Assembly (NCBI RefSeq): GCF_001742165.1
Contig: NZ_CP016442.1
Span: forward strand, 1,178,001 to 1,242,000
Reading direction: 5' to 3'
Length of the DNA stretch: 64,000 bases
Origin: Burkholderia stabilis
GTDB lineage: Bacteria; Pseudomonadota; Gammaproteobacteria; Burkholderiales; Burkholderiaceae
The position numbers were made by a program, and so were the translations under genes. Positions 24,867-37,327 of the stretch are shown piece by piece. Position 1 is the first letter of the stretch; each line of letters begins with the position of its first letter. A model generated the notes under the pieces. That model worked only from the letters and a program-made list of their open reading frames with translations, searched no databases and was not told the origin of the DNA.

Positions 24867-24926
24867 GCCGGGCGCCGTAACGCCCGGCTTTACCGCACAC
24901 ACTGCCCGACCGGCACGGCCGGGCAG
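24867..24926 (-). promoter_or_regulatory. Tandem hairpins between pstS and pstC
   Basis: Hairpin one has arms 24867-24874 and 24881-24888 (8 bp perfect, GCCGGGCG/CGCCCGGC). Hairpin two has outer arms 24902-24908 and 24920-24926 (CTGCCCG/CGGGCAG). Neither is followed by a long T run, so they are more likely mRNA stabilisers or partial attenuators. Such elements commonly let the binding protein PstS be made in excess over the membrane subunits. Confidence 0.55.
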
Positions 24927-24942
24927 CGAACCGCTGCATTGC

Positions 24943-25977
24943 TTACTCGGCGGCGACCGACTTGCCCGATGCGTCCGTCACCTTCGCCTTCCACTGCTTG
25001 CGGATTTCCGTCTCGACCGCCGGCGGCAGCGAGATGTAGTCGAGGCTGTCAGCGGCCTTCTCGCCGTTCTTGAACGCCCAGCTGAAGAACTTCAGCGTTT
25101 CCGCGCCCTGTTCCGGCTTGTCCTGCTTCGCGTGCAGCAGCACGAACGTCGCGCCGACGACCGGCCATGCTTCCTTGCCCGGCTGGTTCGTCAGGATCTG
25201 GTAGAACGACTTCGACCAGTTCGCGCCGGCAGCAGCGGCCTTGAACGTTTCCGTCTTCGGCTCGACCACCGTGCCCGTCGAGTTCTTCAGGGCCGTGTAG
25301 ACCATGTTGTTCTTCTTCGCGTACGCCCACTCGACGTAGCCGATCGCGCCCGGCAGACGCTGCACGAAGGCTGCGACGCCGTCGTTGCCCTTGCCGCCCG
25401 TGCCCGTCGGCCAGTTGACCGTCGTGCCTTCGCCGATCTTCGACTTCCACTCGTCGTTGACCTTCGACAGGTAGTTCGTCCAGATGAAGCTCGTGCCCGA
25501 ACCGTCAGCGCGGCGAACCACGGCGATGTCCGTATCCGGCAGCTTGACCTTCGGGTTCAGCGCGGCGATCGCCGGGTCGTTCCACTTCTTGATCTTGCCG
25601 AGGTAGATGTCGCCGAGCACCGGGCCCGACAGCGTCAGTTCGCCGGACTTCACGCCCGGCACGTTGACGACCGGCACCACGCCGCCGACCACCGTCGGGA
25701 ACTGGAACAGGCCTTCCTTCGCGAGCTCGTCATCCTTCAGCGGAGCGTCCGAACCGGCAAAATCGACCGTCTTCGCGACGATCTGCTTCAGGCCGCCCGA
25801 CGAACCGATACCTTGGTAGTTGACCTTCGAACCACCGGACTGCTGGTAGTCGGCAGCCCATTTCGTATAGATCGGCATCGCGAACGTGCTGCCTGCGCCC
25901 GTGATGTCGGCAGCTTGCGCAGCAACGGCGAAAAGCGCGCCAGCCAGGCCGGCAATCGCGGTTTGCATCAATTTCAT
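24943..25977 (-). CDS. pstS: Periplasmic phosphate-binding protein PstS
   Basis: PstS has 344 aa. Residues 1-22 are a signal peptide ending in AQA, and the mature protein starts [15 protein letters not shown], the conserved phosphate-loop start of PstS. Other family regions are [20 protein letters not shown] and [16 protein letters not shown], which provide Ser, Asp and Arg ligands to phosphate. An AGGAGG-like site (GGAGG) precedes the ATG. It is first in the operon and follows the Pho box array. Confidence 0.97.
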   Translation of the reverse strand: MKLMQTAIAGLAGALFAVAAQAADITGAGSTFAMPIYTKWAADYQQSGGSKVNYQGIGSSGGLKQIVAKTVDFAGSDAPLKDDELAKEGLFQFPTVVGGVVPVVNVPGVKSGELTLSGPVLGDIYLGKIKKWNDPAIAALNPKVKLPDTDIAVVRRADGSGTSFIWTNYLSKVNDEWKSKIGEGTTVNWPTGTGGKGNDGVAAFVQRLPGAIGYVEWAYAKKNNMVYTALKNSTGTVVEPKTETFKAAAAGANWSKSFYQILTNQPGKEAWPVVGATFVLLHAKQDKPEQGAETLKFFSWAFKNGEKAADSLDYISLPPAVETEIRKQWKAKVTDASGKSVAAE

Positions 25978-26033
25978 GAGACCTCCAGTGTGTGAGCGGA
26001 TGACTACGGCACCGCGAAGGTTAGGGGCTCCTC

Positions 26034-26083
26034 ATGACGGTAATGTGACAATCGATGAAACTGGCGTGACAGTAACATGACTG
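26034..26083 (-). promoter_or_regulatory. Pho box array controlling the pst-pho operon
   Basis: On the minus strand five heptamers follow each other: CAGTCAT, CTGTCAC, GTTTCAT, TTGTCAC and CCGTCAT, with spacers of 4, 4, 3 and 4 bases. They match the PhoB half-site CTGTCAY at 6, 7, 5, 6 and 6 positions. The last is 10 nt before TAACCT, a possible -10. The pstS ATG is 57 nt from the array. This implies cooperative PhoB binding and strong induction at low phosphate. Confidence 0.88.
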
Positions 26084-26336
26084 GTTGAAAGGGAGTAGCG
26101 GACACCGCACAGGTGGCGGCCGAGCGGCGATGAAGGCAAGAATTGCCGCCCTGGCAAGGAAGAGGCGGGTACCCGTTTTCGGGTGTGCGGGCGAATCGTA
26201 GCGCAGCGTCTGCGGCGCGGGAAGCCCCTGCCCGCGGCAGTTTCGATATTCGGGGTCGGAAGATAGCGACGGTCAGGCCATCCGGTTGCCGACACCCCAC
26301 TATTAGGTATCGCAAACCTTTGCGTCTGACGAAATT

Positions 26337-26356
26337 GCGGCGCCCGAAGGCGCCGC
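26337..26356 (-). terminator. Terminator after glmM
   Basis: Arms 26337-26344 (GCGGCGCC) and 26349-26356 (GGCGCCGC) with loop CGAA form a perfect 8-bp stem. On the minus strand AATTTCG follows. A second small hairpin (CACCGG-AAAG-CCGGTG) lies between it and the glmM stop. The rest of 26084-26336 shows no gene or clear motif. Confidence 0.6.
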
Positions 26357-26418
26357 ATGCAGGTTCACCGGAAAGCCGGTGCGCAGGCGGCAAGGCCGCC
26401 CCGCGCCGATGCCGGATG

Positions 26419-27774
26419 TCAGGTCGTCGCCGCGCGCACCGCGTCGGCAATCGTCTCCGCGTGGCGGACCGCGTCGGCCGCCTGCTGCGCTTCGACCATC
26501 ACGCGCAGCACGGGCTCCGTGCCCGATGCGCGGATCAGCACGCGGCCGCTGCCGGCGAGCGCGGCTTCGGCTGCGTCGATCGCGGCGCGAATCGATGTGC
26601 TGCCCTTCCAGTCGGCGCCCGGCTTCATCCGCACGTTGATCAGCTTCTGCGGGAACAGCGTGACGCCATCGAGCATCTGCCCGAGCGTTTGACCGCTGCG
26701 CTTCAGCGCGGCCAGCACGAGCAGCGCCGACACGATGCCGTCGCCGGTCGAATGCCGGTCGAGCGACAGGATGTGGCCCGAGCCTTCCGCGCCGAGCTGC
26801 CAGCCGTGCTCGCGCAACTGTTCGAGCACGTAGCGGTCACCGACCGCCGCGCGGACGAACTTCACGCCCTCGCGTTGCAGCGCGACTTCGACGGCGAGGT
26901 TCGTCATCAGCGTGCCGACCGCGCCGTCGACCTTGCCGTCGGTCGCGATCCGGTCCTTTACAAGCACGTAGAGCAGCTCGTCGCCGTTGTACAGGCGCCC
27001 GGCTGCGTCGACGACCTGCAGGCGATCCGCGTCGCCGTCGAGCGCAATGCCGAGATCGGCGTGGTTCGCGCGCACCGCGCGCACCAGCGCATCCGGCGCG
27101 GTCGCACCGACGCCGTCGTTGATGTTGAAGCCGTTCGGCGCGACGCCGATCGGGATCACATCCGCGCCGAGCTCGTGGAACACGTGCGGCGCGATCTGGT
27201 ACGCGGCGCCGTGCGCGCAATCGATCACGAGCTTCAGGCCGCGCAGGTCGAACGCCGCCGGGAACGTGCTCTTGCAGAACTCGATGTAGCGGCCGGCCGC
27301 GTCGTCGAGACGGCGCGCCTTGCCGAGGCCGTCGGACGATGCGCATTCGAGCGGCTTGTCGAGCCACGCTTCGATCGCGGCTTCGGTGTCGTCAGGCAGC
27401 TTGTTGCCGTCGGCGGAGAAAAACTTGATCCCGTTGTCGTGATACGGGTTGTGCGACGCGCTGATCACGACGCCGGCCGACAGGCGCAGCGCGCGCGTCA
27501 GGTACGCGACACCCGGCGTCGGCATCGGGCCGGCCAGCATCACGTCGACGCCGGCCGCCGAGAACCCTGCCTCGAGCGCGGCTTCGAGCATATAGCCCGA
27601 GACGCGCGTGTCCTTGCCGATCAGCACGGTCGGACGCGAGCCTGTCGCGACGTCGGCCGAGCCGGCCAGTACCTTGCCGGCCGCATAGCCGAGACGCAAC
27701 ACGAAATCGGGCGTGATCGGCGCCTCACCCACCGTGCCGCGAATGCCGTCCGTGCCGAAATATCGACGTCCCAT
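26419..27774 (-). CDS. glmM: Phosphoglucosamine mutase
   Basis: GlmM is a 451-aa enzyme that converts glucosamine-6-phosphate to glucosamine-1-phosphate for UDP-GlcNAc, feeding peptidoglycan and lipopolysaccharide. The phosphorylated serine is S107 in ISASHNP. The metal-binding loop is ALDGDADR, the sugar loop GEGSGH appears as GAEGSGHIL, and the phosphate-binding end is [11 protein letters not shown]. It follows folP by 27 nt on the same strand, the usual order after ftsH. Confidence 0.97.
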   Translation of the reverse strand: MGRRYFGTDGIRGTVGEAPITPDFVLRLGYAAGKVLAGSADVATGSRPTVLIGKDTRVSGYMLEAALEAGFSAAGVDVMLAGPMPTPGVAYLTRALRLSAGVVISASHNPYHDNGIKFFSADGNKLPDDTEAAIEAWLDKPLECASSDGLGKARRLDDAAGRYIEFCKSTFPAAFDLRGLKLVIDCAHGAAYQIAPHVFHELGADVIPIGVAPNGFNINDGVGATAPDALVRAVRANHADLGIALDGDADRLQVVDAAGRLYNGDELLYVLVKDRIATDGKVDGAVGTLMTNLAVEVALQREGVKFVRAAVGDRYVLEQLREHGWQLGAEGSGHILSLDRHSTGDGIVSALLVLAALKRSGQTLGQMLDGVTLFPQKLINVRMKPGADWKGSTSIRAAIDAAEAALAGSGRVLIRASGTEPVLRVMVEAQQAADAVRHAETIADAVRAATT

Positions 27775-27801
27775 AAGGTCCTTCCTCCTTCGTCTTCTGA
27801 C

Positions 27802-28695
27802 TTATCGTTGCCGCGCGGCTTCGCGCACGGCATTCCAGACTTTCAGTGCATCGACCGTCGCCGCGACGTCGTGCACGCGCACGATCGCGGCGCCGCGCTC
27901 GACCGCGCACAACGCGGCCGCCACGCTCGCCGCGACGCGCTCCATCGGCGGCTTGCCGCCGATCACCGCGCCGAGCATCGACTTGCGCGACATGCCCGCG
28001 AGTATCGGATATGCGCGCCCGTCGGGCCGCGCGGGCGCCGTGTCCGGCAACGCGGCCAGCAGCGCATAGTTGTCGTCGACGACCGCCTTGCCGAACCCGA
28101 AGCCGGGATCGACACAGATTCGCTCCGGCGCAACACCCGCGTTGCGCAGCGCCTGTGCGCGCGCGGCGAGAAAATCGCGCACGTCGGCCACGACGTCGCC
28201 GTAATCGGGCTCGCCGACCTGCATCGTCTGCGGTTCGCCGAGCATGTGCATCGCGCACAGCCCGCTGTTGCCGTCGCGCACCGCGTCGATCGCGCCCGGC
28301 TGGCGGAACCCCCAGATATCGTTGATCAGGTCCGCGCCGGCGGCCAGCGCCGCGCGCATCACGGCCGGCTTGTAGGTGTCGATCGACAACGGCACGTTCA
28401 GCGGCCGCAGCGCCTCGACGAGCGGAATCACGCGCGCGAGTTCCTCGTCGAGCGGCACGGGCGGCGCACCGGGGCGCGTCGACTCACCGCCGATATCGAG
28501 GAGATCGGCGCCTTCGGCGATCATCCGCTCGGCCTGGCGCAATGCATCGTCGCGCGCGAGGAAGCGGCCGCCATCGGAGAACGAATCGGGCGTGGCATTG
28601 AGAATGCCCATCACCAGCGGGCGCTCGAACGTCAGCACGAAGCGGCCGCACTGGAGCGGAGCGGGAATGAGCGGGGAAACAGCGGAATCGGACAC
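27802..28695 (-). CDS. folP: Dihydropteroate synthase
   Basis: FolP condenses p-aminobenzoate with the pterin diphosphate in folate synthesis and is the sulfonamide target. I chose GTG at complement 28693-28695 (297 aa, N-terminus SDSAVSPLIPAPLQCGRF); longer starts lie inside the ftsH terminator hairpin. Signature regions are MGILNATPDSFSDGG, DIGGESTRPG, DTYKPAV, NDIWGF, DPGFGFGK and GMSRKSMLG. It lies between ftsH and glmM. Confidence 0.95.
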   Translation of the reverse strand: MSDSAVSPLIPAPLQCGRFVLTFERPLVMGILNATPDSFSDGGRFLARDDALRQAERMIAEGADLLDIGGESTRPGAPPVPLDEELARVIPLVEALRPLNVPLSIDTYKPAVMRAALAAGADLINDIWGFRQPGAIDAVRDGNSGLCAMHMLGEPQTMQVGEPDYGDVVADVRDFLAARAQALRNAGVAPERICVDPGFGFGKAVVDDNYALLAALPDTAPARPDGRAYPILAGMSRKSMLGAVIGGKPPMERVAASVAAALCAVERGAAIVRVHDVAATVDALKVWNAVREAARQR

Positions 28696-28717
28696 GAGCA
28701 ACTGGCGTGGATGAATG

Positions 28718-28751
28718 CAAAACGGGCCGGTGTGAAGCCACACCAGCCCGT
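28718..28751 (-). terminator. Terminator after ftsH
   Basis: Arms 28722-28734 and 28739-28751 form a 13-bp stem with one G-T pair and a 4-nt loop. On the minus strand it is followed by TTTT (28718-28721). It is 20 nt past the ftsH stop and just before folP, so folP expression depends on readthrough or its own promoter. Confidence 0.8.
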
Positions 28752-28770
28752 GAACGGTGCTAAGCGGAGA

Positions 28771-30669
28771 TTATGCCGCCGGCGAAGCAGGCGCCGGCGC
28801 GCTGCCGGGCTTGACCTCTGCACTGCTGCCGCCACCCGACGAATCGCCGCCGACAGCCGGCGAGCTCTTCGGCGAGCGCGGCGGACGGCCTTCCATGATG
28901 TCGTTGATCTGATCGGCGTCGATCGTCTCCCACTCCATCAGCGCGGCCGTCATCGCTTCGACCTTGTCGCGGTTCTCGTCGAGCAGGCGACGCGCAAGGT
29001 TGTACTGCTCGTCGAGCACACGGCGGATTTCCGAGTCGACCTTCTGCTGCGTCGCTTCCGAGATCGTGCGCGTGAAGCCCCGGCCGAACGGCGACGCATC
29101 GTTCTCGTCGTCGACGTAGACCATCGGCCCGAGCGCATCGGTCATGCCGAAGCGTGCAACCATCGCGCGCGCCGTCTGGGTCGCCTTGTTGAAGTCGTCC
29201 GATGCGCCCGTGCTGACGAGGTTCATGAACAATTCTTCGGCCACCCGACCACCGAACAGGATCGCGAGGCGGTCCATCAGGTAGTCCTTCGAGTACGTCT
29301 CGTTGTCATGCTCCGGCAACTGCCACGTGACACCCAGCGCACGACCGCGCGGGATGATCGTGACCTTGTGCACCGGGTCGGCCTTCGGCAGCAGCTTCGC
29401 GATCACCGCGTGGCCCGACTCGTGGTAAGCCGTTGCGCGCTTCGCTTCTTCGCGGATCACGGCCGACTTGCGCTCCGGACCCATGAAGATCTTGTCCTTC
29501 GCGTCCTCGAAATCCTGCATCTCGACGATACGCTTGCCGCGACGTGCGGCGAACAGCGCAGCCTCGTTCACGAGGTTCGCGAGATCGGCGCCCGAGAAGC
29601 CCGGCGTGCCGCGCGCGATGACTGCCGCATCGACGTCGTTCGAGATCGGTACCTTGCGCAGGTGCACACGCATGATCTGCTCGCGGCCGCGGATGTCCGG
29701 CAGGCCGACATAGACCTGGCGGTCGAAACGGCCCGGACGCAGCAGCGCCTTGTCGAGCACGTCGGAACGGTTGGTCGCGGCGATCACGATCACGCCCGAG
29801 TTCGCTTCGAAGCCGTCCATCTCGACGAGCATCTGGTTCAGCGTCTGTTCGCGTTCGTCGTTGCCGCCGCCCATGCCGGCGCCGCGATGACGGCCGACCG
29901 CGTCGATTTCGTCGATGAACACGATGCACGGTGCATGCTTCTTCGCCTGCTCGAACATGTCGCGCACACGAGCCGCGCCGACACCGACGAACATTTCGAC
30001 GAAGTCCGAACCCGAGATGCTGAAGAACGGCACCTTCGCTTCACCGGCGATCGCGCGAGCGAGCAGCGTCTTGCCGGTACCCGGCGGGCCGACGAGCAGC
30101 ACGCCGCGCGGAATGCGACCGCCCAGCTTCTGGAATTTCTGCGGATCACGCAGGAAGTCGACGAGTTCGGACACTTCTTCCTTCGCTTCGTCGCAGCCCG
30201 CGACGTCGGAGAAGTTCACCGCGTTGTTGTTCTCGTCGATCAGCCGCGCGCGCGATTTCCCGAACGAGAATGCGCCGCCTTTGCCGCCCCCCTGCATCTG
30301 CCTCATCATGTAGAACCAGAACACGATGATCAGGATCGTCGGCCCGAGGTAGTACAGCGCGGACATCAGCGCGTTCGGCTCGTCATCGGCCTTGCCGCTG
30401 ACCTGCACGCCGTACTTCATCAGATCGCCGACCATCCAGATGTCGCCGGGCGACACGATCTGGTATTTCTGGCCATCAGCCGGAGTGACGGTGAGGTTGC
30501 GCCCCTGAACGATGACGTTCTTGACCTTGCCGTTCTTGGCGTCGTCCATGAACTGCGAATAGGACACGCCTTCCTGGACGCGGGGCTTGTCGAACTGCTT
30601 GAACACCGTAAACAGCACCAGTGCGATCACCAGCCACACCGCTGCCTTCGAAAACATATTGTTGTTCAA
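28771..30669 (-). CDS. ftsH: ATP-dependent zinc metalloprotease FtsH
   Basis: FtsH is a 632-aa inner-membrane AAA+ protease that degrades regulators and misassembled membrane proteins. Two N-terminal membrane helices flank a periplasmic part. The AAA module has Walker A GPPGTGKT, Walker B IVFIDEID and the second region of homology ([21 protein letters not shown]). The protease zinc motif is HESGH. I chose the TTG at complement 30667-30669: GGAG stands 8 nt before it, whereas the internal ATG four codons later is too far from the site. The C-terminal tail is Pro/Ser/Ala-rich. Upstream is rlmE, as in most proteobacteria. Confidence 0.96.
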   Translation of the reverse strand: MNNNMFSKAAVWLVIALVLFTVFKQFDKPRVQEGVSYSQFMDDAKNGKVKNVIVQGRNLTVTPADGQKYQIVSPGDIWMVGDLMKYGVQVSGKADDEPNALMSALYYLGPTILIIVFWFYMMRQMQGGGKGGAFSFGKSRARLIDENNNAVNFSDVAGCDEAKEEVSELVDFLRDPQKFQKLGGRIPRGVLLVGPPGTGKTLLARAIAGEAKVPFFSISGSDFVEMFVGVGAARVRDMFEQAKKHAPCIVFIDEIDAVGRHRGAGMGGGNDEREQTLNQMLVEMDGFEANSGVIVIAATNRSDVLDKALLRPGRFDRQVYVGLPDIRGREQIMRVHLRKVPISNDVDAAVIARGTPGFSGADLANLVNEAALFAARRGKRIVEMQDFEDAKDKIFMGPERKSAVIREEAKRATAYHESGHAVIAKLLPKADPVHKVTIIPRGRALGVTWQLPEHDNETYSKDYLMDRLAILFGGRVAEELFMNLVSTGASDDFNKATQTARAMVARFGMTDALGPMVYVDDENDASPFGRGFTRTISEATQQKVDSEIRRVLDEQYNLARRLLDENRDKVEAMTAALMEWETIDADQINDIMEGRPPRSPKSSPAVGGDSSGGGSSAEVKPGSAPAPASPAA

Positions 30670-30835
30670 AGCACCACTCCTTCACTCGTAGACGAGCGCC
30701 TACATTTACCTTGCGGCGCCCCTCGGTCATTCTAATCCAGTCCGACCACCCCCGCCATAAGCATTGACAACCGCTGCGATAGCGATTCGCTTGTCTGGCA
30801 AGGGCCGGAGCCCGTTTCCGGCACTCCGCTCCGCG

Positions 30836-31498
30836 TCAGCGCGGATGCTTCAGATGCCGGCCCAAAATGAACGTTTCGGACGATTTGTCGCGGGACGCCT
30901 TCGGCTTGCGCGGCGCGACAGTCTTAAACTGCTGTTTGAATTTCTCGACGATCTGGCTGTAGCCGCTGCCATGAAAACACTTCACGAGCAGCGCACCATC
31001 CGGTTTCAGATGATTCTGCGCGAATTCGAGCGCCAGATCGCACAGATGCTCGATGCGCGCCGCGTCCGCCGAGGCCACGCCGGAGAGGTTGGGGGCCATG
31101 TCCGAAATAACAAGGTCCACCGGGCGACCTTCGAGCACTTCTTCGAGCTGGTGAAGCACTTCGTCCTCACGGAAGTCGCCCTGGATGAAGTGCACGTCGG
31201 CGACCGGCTCCATCGGCAGCAAGTCGAGCGCAATGATCGTGCCGTCGATGCCGCCTTCGCGCGCCGCATCGCGCTTCTTGCCCTGAGAGAGCTTGTTGCG
31301 GGCATACTGGCTCCAGCTGCCCGGCGTCGCGCCGAGGTCGACGATCACCTGGCCGGGACGGATCAGCTTGTCCTGCTCGTCGATTTCCTTCAGCTTGTAC
31401 GCGGCACGCGCGCGATAGCCCTCCCGCTGCGCCATTTTGACGTACGGGTCGTTGATGTGGTCGTGCAGCCAGTGCTGGTTAAAGCGATTTTTTGCCAT
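30836..31498 (-). CDS. rlmE: 23S rRNA 2'-O-ribose U2552 methyltransferase
   Basis: RlmE (FtsJ/RrmJ) has 220 aa and methylates U2552 of 23S rRNA on the large subunit with SAM. Motif I is [16 protein letters not shown] and the catalytic tetrad K-D-K-E is visible: K in RARAAYKL, D in [10 protein letters not shown] in LLVKCFHG and E in SSETFILGR. In Burkholderia the SAM motif commonly reads GATPGSW. It is upstream of ftsH and divergent from yhbY. Confidence 0.96.
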   Translation of the reverse strand: MAKNRFNQHWLHDHINDPYVKMAQREGYRARAAYKLKEIDEQDKLIRPGQVIVDLGATPGSWSQYARNKLSQGKKRDAAREGGIDGTIIALDLLPMEPVADVHFIQGDFREDEVLHQLEEVLEGRPVDLVISDMAPNLSGVASADAARIEHLCDLALEFAQNHLKPDGALLVKCFHGSGYSQIVEKFKQQFKTVAPRKPKASRDKSSETFILGRHLKHPR

Positions 31499-31691
31499 TC
31501 GAGAGAGAGATTGCTGCCATTTGCTTCGTGAAGCCGAGCTTTTAGCGGATAATACGCGTCTTCTTCGCGCGGCTACGGCCCCTTTCCGGGCCCAAGCCGC
31601 GATTTTACGTGGTTTCGGCGCACGGCTGATGCGGTAACTTCCCGCGATCGCTGTTCAGGCCGCGCGCCCTTAAATAGATTTCGACATTTCC

Positions 31692-32219
31692 ATGCCCGCC
31701 CTTTCGCTTTCTCCCGCCGAGCGCTCCGCGCTGCGCTCCCAGGCCCATGCGCTCAAGCCCGTCGTGCTGATCGGCGCCGAAGGGCTGACCGACGCCGTGC
31801 TCAAGGAAATCAAGGTGCACCTTGCCGCGCACCAGTTGATCAAGATCCGCGTGTTCGGTGACGAACGCGACGAACGCGTTGCGATCTACGACGAGATCTG
31901 CGACCGCCTGAGCGCGGCGCCGATCCAGCACATCGGCAAGCTGCTGGTGATCTGGAAGCCCGAAGCCGCCGCAGCGGCCCCGGCTCGCGGCCGTCGGGCC
32001 GGCACGCTGCCGAGCGCGGCCGAAGCCGCCGACGACCGGAAAGGCCGCGCACCGCGCACCGTGAAGGTCGTCAAGGTATCGCCGAACGCGAGCCCGGTGC
32101 GTCGTCCGAAGCCGACGAAGGTCGTCGTGCGCGGCAACGAGCGCGTGACGGCGGGCGGCAACGTGAAGCGCGCGAAAAAGCGCCAGGCAAGCACGAAGCG
32201 GCCGTTCCAGGACAAGTAA
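31692..32219 (+). CDS. yhbY: YhbY-family RNA-binding protein with a long basic tail
   Basis: The protein has 175 aa. Residues 1-95 are a CRS1/YhbY (CRM) domain (SAERSALRSQAHALKPVVLIGAEGL, then HQLIKIRV and IGKLLVIWKP), a small RNA-binding fold found in ribosome assembly factors. The remaining 80 residues are disordered, rich in Ala, Arg, Lys and Pro, and end RPFQDK. E. coli YhbY is only about 97 aa, so the tail is an addition. It is divergent from rlmE, another large-subunit maturation gene. Confidence 0.9.
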   Translation: MPALSLSPAERSALRSQAHALKPVVLIGAEGLTDAVLKEIKVHLAAHQLIKIRVFGDERDERVAIYDEICDRLSAAPIQHIGKLLVIWKPEAAAAAPARGRRAGTLPSAAEAADDRKGRAPRTVKVVKVSPNASPVRRPKPTKVVVRGNERVTAGGNVKRAKKRQASTKRPFQDK

Positions 32220-32267
32220 TCCCTTGCGCGGCACGGAGCATGCCGTGCCGCCCTGCCCGCGTGACGC

Positions 32268-32726
32268 TCAGGCGTCGCGCGCCGGCAGGCGCCAGATCAG
32301 CATCAGGCCCAGCACGCTCTCGACGAGGTAGAACAGGCTCGAGACGCCGTGCAGCATCCCGAAGCGGCTCGCGTAAGGCGAGTTCGCGATATCGGTGCCC
32401 GCATCCATCGCGGCCACGCGCAGTGCGTTCATGAACGGCTGCAGCGCGAAATACCCGACGAGCACACACACGACCATCGCCGCGACGACCCAGCGCACGC
32501 GGCGATATTCGCTGCGGCCGCGCCGCACCTGCTGGTTCGACAATGCGAGCAGCAGCACGCCGCACACGACACCGAGGATCGCCTCGATACGGAACAACTG
32601 GGCGGCGACCGACCCGGCCGTCATCCGCTCCAGCGTCTTGAACAACACGGGCGCGACCGCATACCCGATCGTCAGCAGGCTGCCGACCCACACGGCCGAC
32701 AGCAGACGGAACACGCGATGCGGCAT
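32268..32726 (-). CDS. DUF4149 membrane protein
   Basis: The protein has 152 aa from ATG at complement 32724-32726; a GTG one codon upstream is an alternative. There are four hydrophobic segments. The N-terminal RLLSAVWVGSLLTIGYAVAPVLF and C-terminal SSLFYLVESVLGLMLIW fit the DUF4149 family of small inner-membrane proteins of unknown role. It lies 14 nt after greA on the same strand, so it is probably in the same transcript. Confidence 0.85.
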   Translation of the reverse strand: MPHRVFRLLSAVWVGSLLTIGYAVAPVLFKTLERMTAGSVAAQLFRIEAILGVVCGVLLLALSNQQVRRGRSEYRRVRWVVAAMVVCVLVGYFALQPFMNALRVAAMDAGTDIANSPYASRFGMLHGVSSLFYLVESVLGLMLIWRLPARDA

Positions 32727-32740
32727 CACGTCGCCCCGCT

Positions 32741-33217
32741 TCAGACGTAGCTGACCGAGATGATTTCGTACTCGCGCACGCCGCTCGGCGCCTGCACGGC
32801 AGCGACATCACCTTCGGACTTGCCGATCAGTGCGCGTGCGATCGGCGAGCTGACCGAGATCAGGCCGTGATCGATATCGGCTTCGTCGTCGCCGACGATC
32901 TGATACTTGACGGTGTCGCCCGACTCGAGATCCTCGAGCTCGACCGTCGCGGCAAACACCACGCGGCCATCGGCGTCGAGTACCGTCGGATCGATGATTT
33001 GCGCGGCGGACAGCTTCGATTCGAGTTCCGCGATGCGACCCTCGATGAAGCCCTGCTTTTCCTTCGCGGCGTCGTATTCGGCGTTTTCGGACAGGTCGCC
33101 CTGGGCGCGGGCCTCCGCGATCGCGTTGATCACGGCCGGCCGCTCGATGGACTTGAGGCGCTGCAATTCATCGCGCAGTTGCCCCGCGCCACGCTTTGTC
33201 AACGGAATGGTGCTCAT
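32741..33217 (-). CDS. greA: Transcription elongation factor GreA
   Basis: GreA is a 158-aa protein that rescues backtracked RNA polymerase by stimulating transcript cleavage. The N-terminal coiled coil carries the acidic tip in [20 protein letters not shown], with the conserved D and E pair. The C-terminal FKBP-like domain runs from [18 protein letters not shown] to the end. The length is normal. It lies 118 nt after carB, beyond an intrinsic terminator. Confidence 0.97.
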   Translation of the reverse strand: MSTIPLTKRGAGQLRDELQRLKSIERPAVINAIAEARAQGDLSENAEYDAAKEKQGFIEGRIAELESKLSAAQIIDPTVLDADGRVVFAATVELEDLESGDTVKYQIVGDDEADIDHGLISVSSPIARALIGKSEGDVAAVQAPSGVREYEIISVSYV

Positions 33218-33245
33218 AAACGGCTCAATAGCTAAAAACGGCTAT

Positions 33246-33305
33246 AAAAAAAATCACCGCGATTAAGCGCGCTTCCGATGAACTGGAAACACCGCCTAAT
33301 CGCGG
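33246..33305 (-). terminator. Terminator after carB
   Basis: Arms 33257-33265 (CCGCGATTA) and 33297-33305 (TAATCGCGG) pair perfectly over 9 bp around a 31-nt internal region. On the minus strand they are followed by eight T (33246-33253). It separates carB from greA. Confidence 0.75.
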
Positions 33306-33335
33306 CACGTGTTGCTTCGACAGGTAACTGACTGC

Positions 33336-36590
<3,255 letters not shown>

Positions 36591-36639
36591 GGCTTGTGAA
36601 TTCAATAAGTAATCGTTGTCGTGGGTCGGCCGGCAGCGC

Positions 36640-37299
36640 TCAGCTCATGGTCGCGAGCGCAAGCTTCACCGAGAAACCGATGAACAGGCCGCCCACGCTG
36701 CTCGCCGCGCCTGCCGCAAGCTTGCGGCGGCGGCGGAAGTGCTCGGCGAGCCGCGCGCCCGCGAAAATCAGCGTGCTCAGGTACAGGAAGCTCGCGCATT
36801 GCGCGATCGCCCCGAGCACGACGAACGACAGCGCGGGATGCGGGAATGCCGGGTCGACGAACTGGATGAAGAACGAGATGAAGAACAGGATCGCCTTCGG
36901 ATTCAGCAGGCTCACGATCAGCGCCTTGCGGAACGGCCGCTCGCCGTCGACCGCCTGCGGTGCGTCGGTCGGCGCATTGGCCGGCGCGCGCAGCTTTTGC
37001 CACGCGCTGCGCAGCATGCCGGTACCGATGTAGAGCAGGTACGCGGCGCCGCCGTACTTGACGACCGAGAACAGCAGCGGATTGGCCTTCAACAGCGACG
37101 CGACGCCCGCGGCGGACAGCACCATCAGCACCGTATCCCCGACGAACACGCCGCAGGCCGCGCGATAGCCGGTCTTCACGCCGCGCTGCGCCGCGAGCGA
37201 CAGCACGTACATCGAGTTCGGCCCCGGCAGCAGGATGATGAAGATCACGCCGAACACGTAGGTCCAGATATCCGTGATGCCGAGTGCGTGGCCGAACAT
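36640..37299 (-). CDS. LysE/RhtB-family exporter, LeuE-like
   Basis: The protein has 219 aa with about six membrane helices. The family signature is [27 protein letters not shown] near residue 14, then [22 protein letters not shown] and [15 protein letters not shown]. LysE/RhtB proteins export amino acids (Leu, Thr, Lys, homoserine) or related compounds. It lies between carA and carB with short gaps (28 and 49 nt), so it is likely co-expressed with arginine/pyrimidine precursor synthesis. The substrate is not known. Confidence 0.9.
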   Translation of the reverse strand: MFGHALGITDIWTYVFGVIFIILLPGPNSMYVLSLAAQRGVKTGYRAACGVFVGDTVLMVLSAAGVASLLKANPLLFSVVKYGGAAYLLYIGTGMLRSAWQKLRAPANAPTDAPQAVDGERPFRKALIVSLLNPKAILFFISFFIQFVDPAFPHPALSFVVLGAIAQCASFLYLSTLIFAGARLAEHFRRRRKLAAGAASSVGGLFIGFSVKLALATMS

Positions 37300-37327
37300 G
37301 ATGCGAATCTCCCGTTCTTCAGGTACG

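Noticed and set aside
26143..30735. A 1530-codon open frame on the plus strand opposite glmM, folP and ftsH
   Set aside because: It is antisense to three well-conserved genes, is Arg/His/Asp-rich without any domain, and arises from the GC bias at third codon positions of the minus-strand genes.
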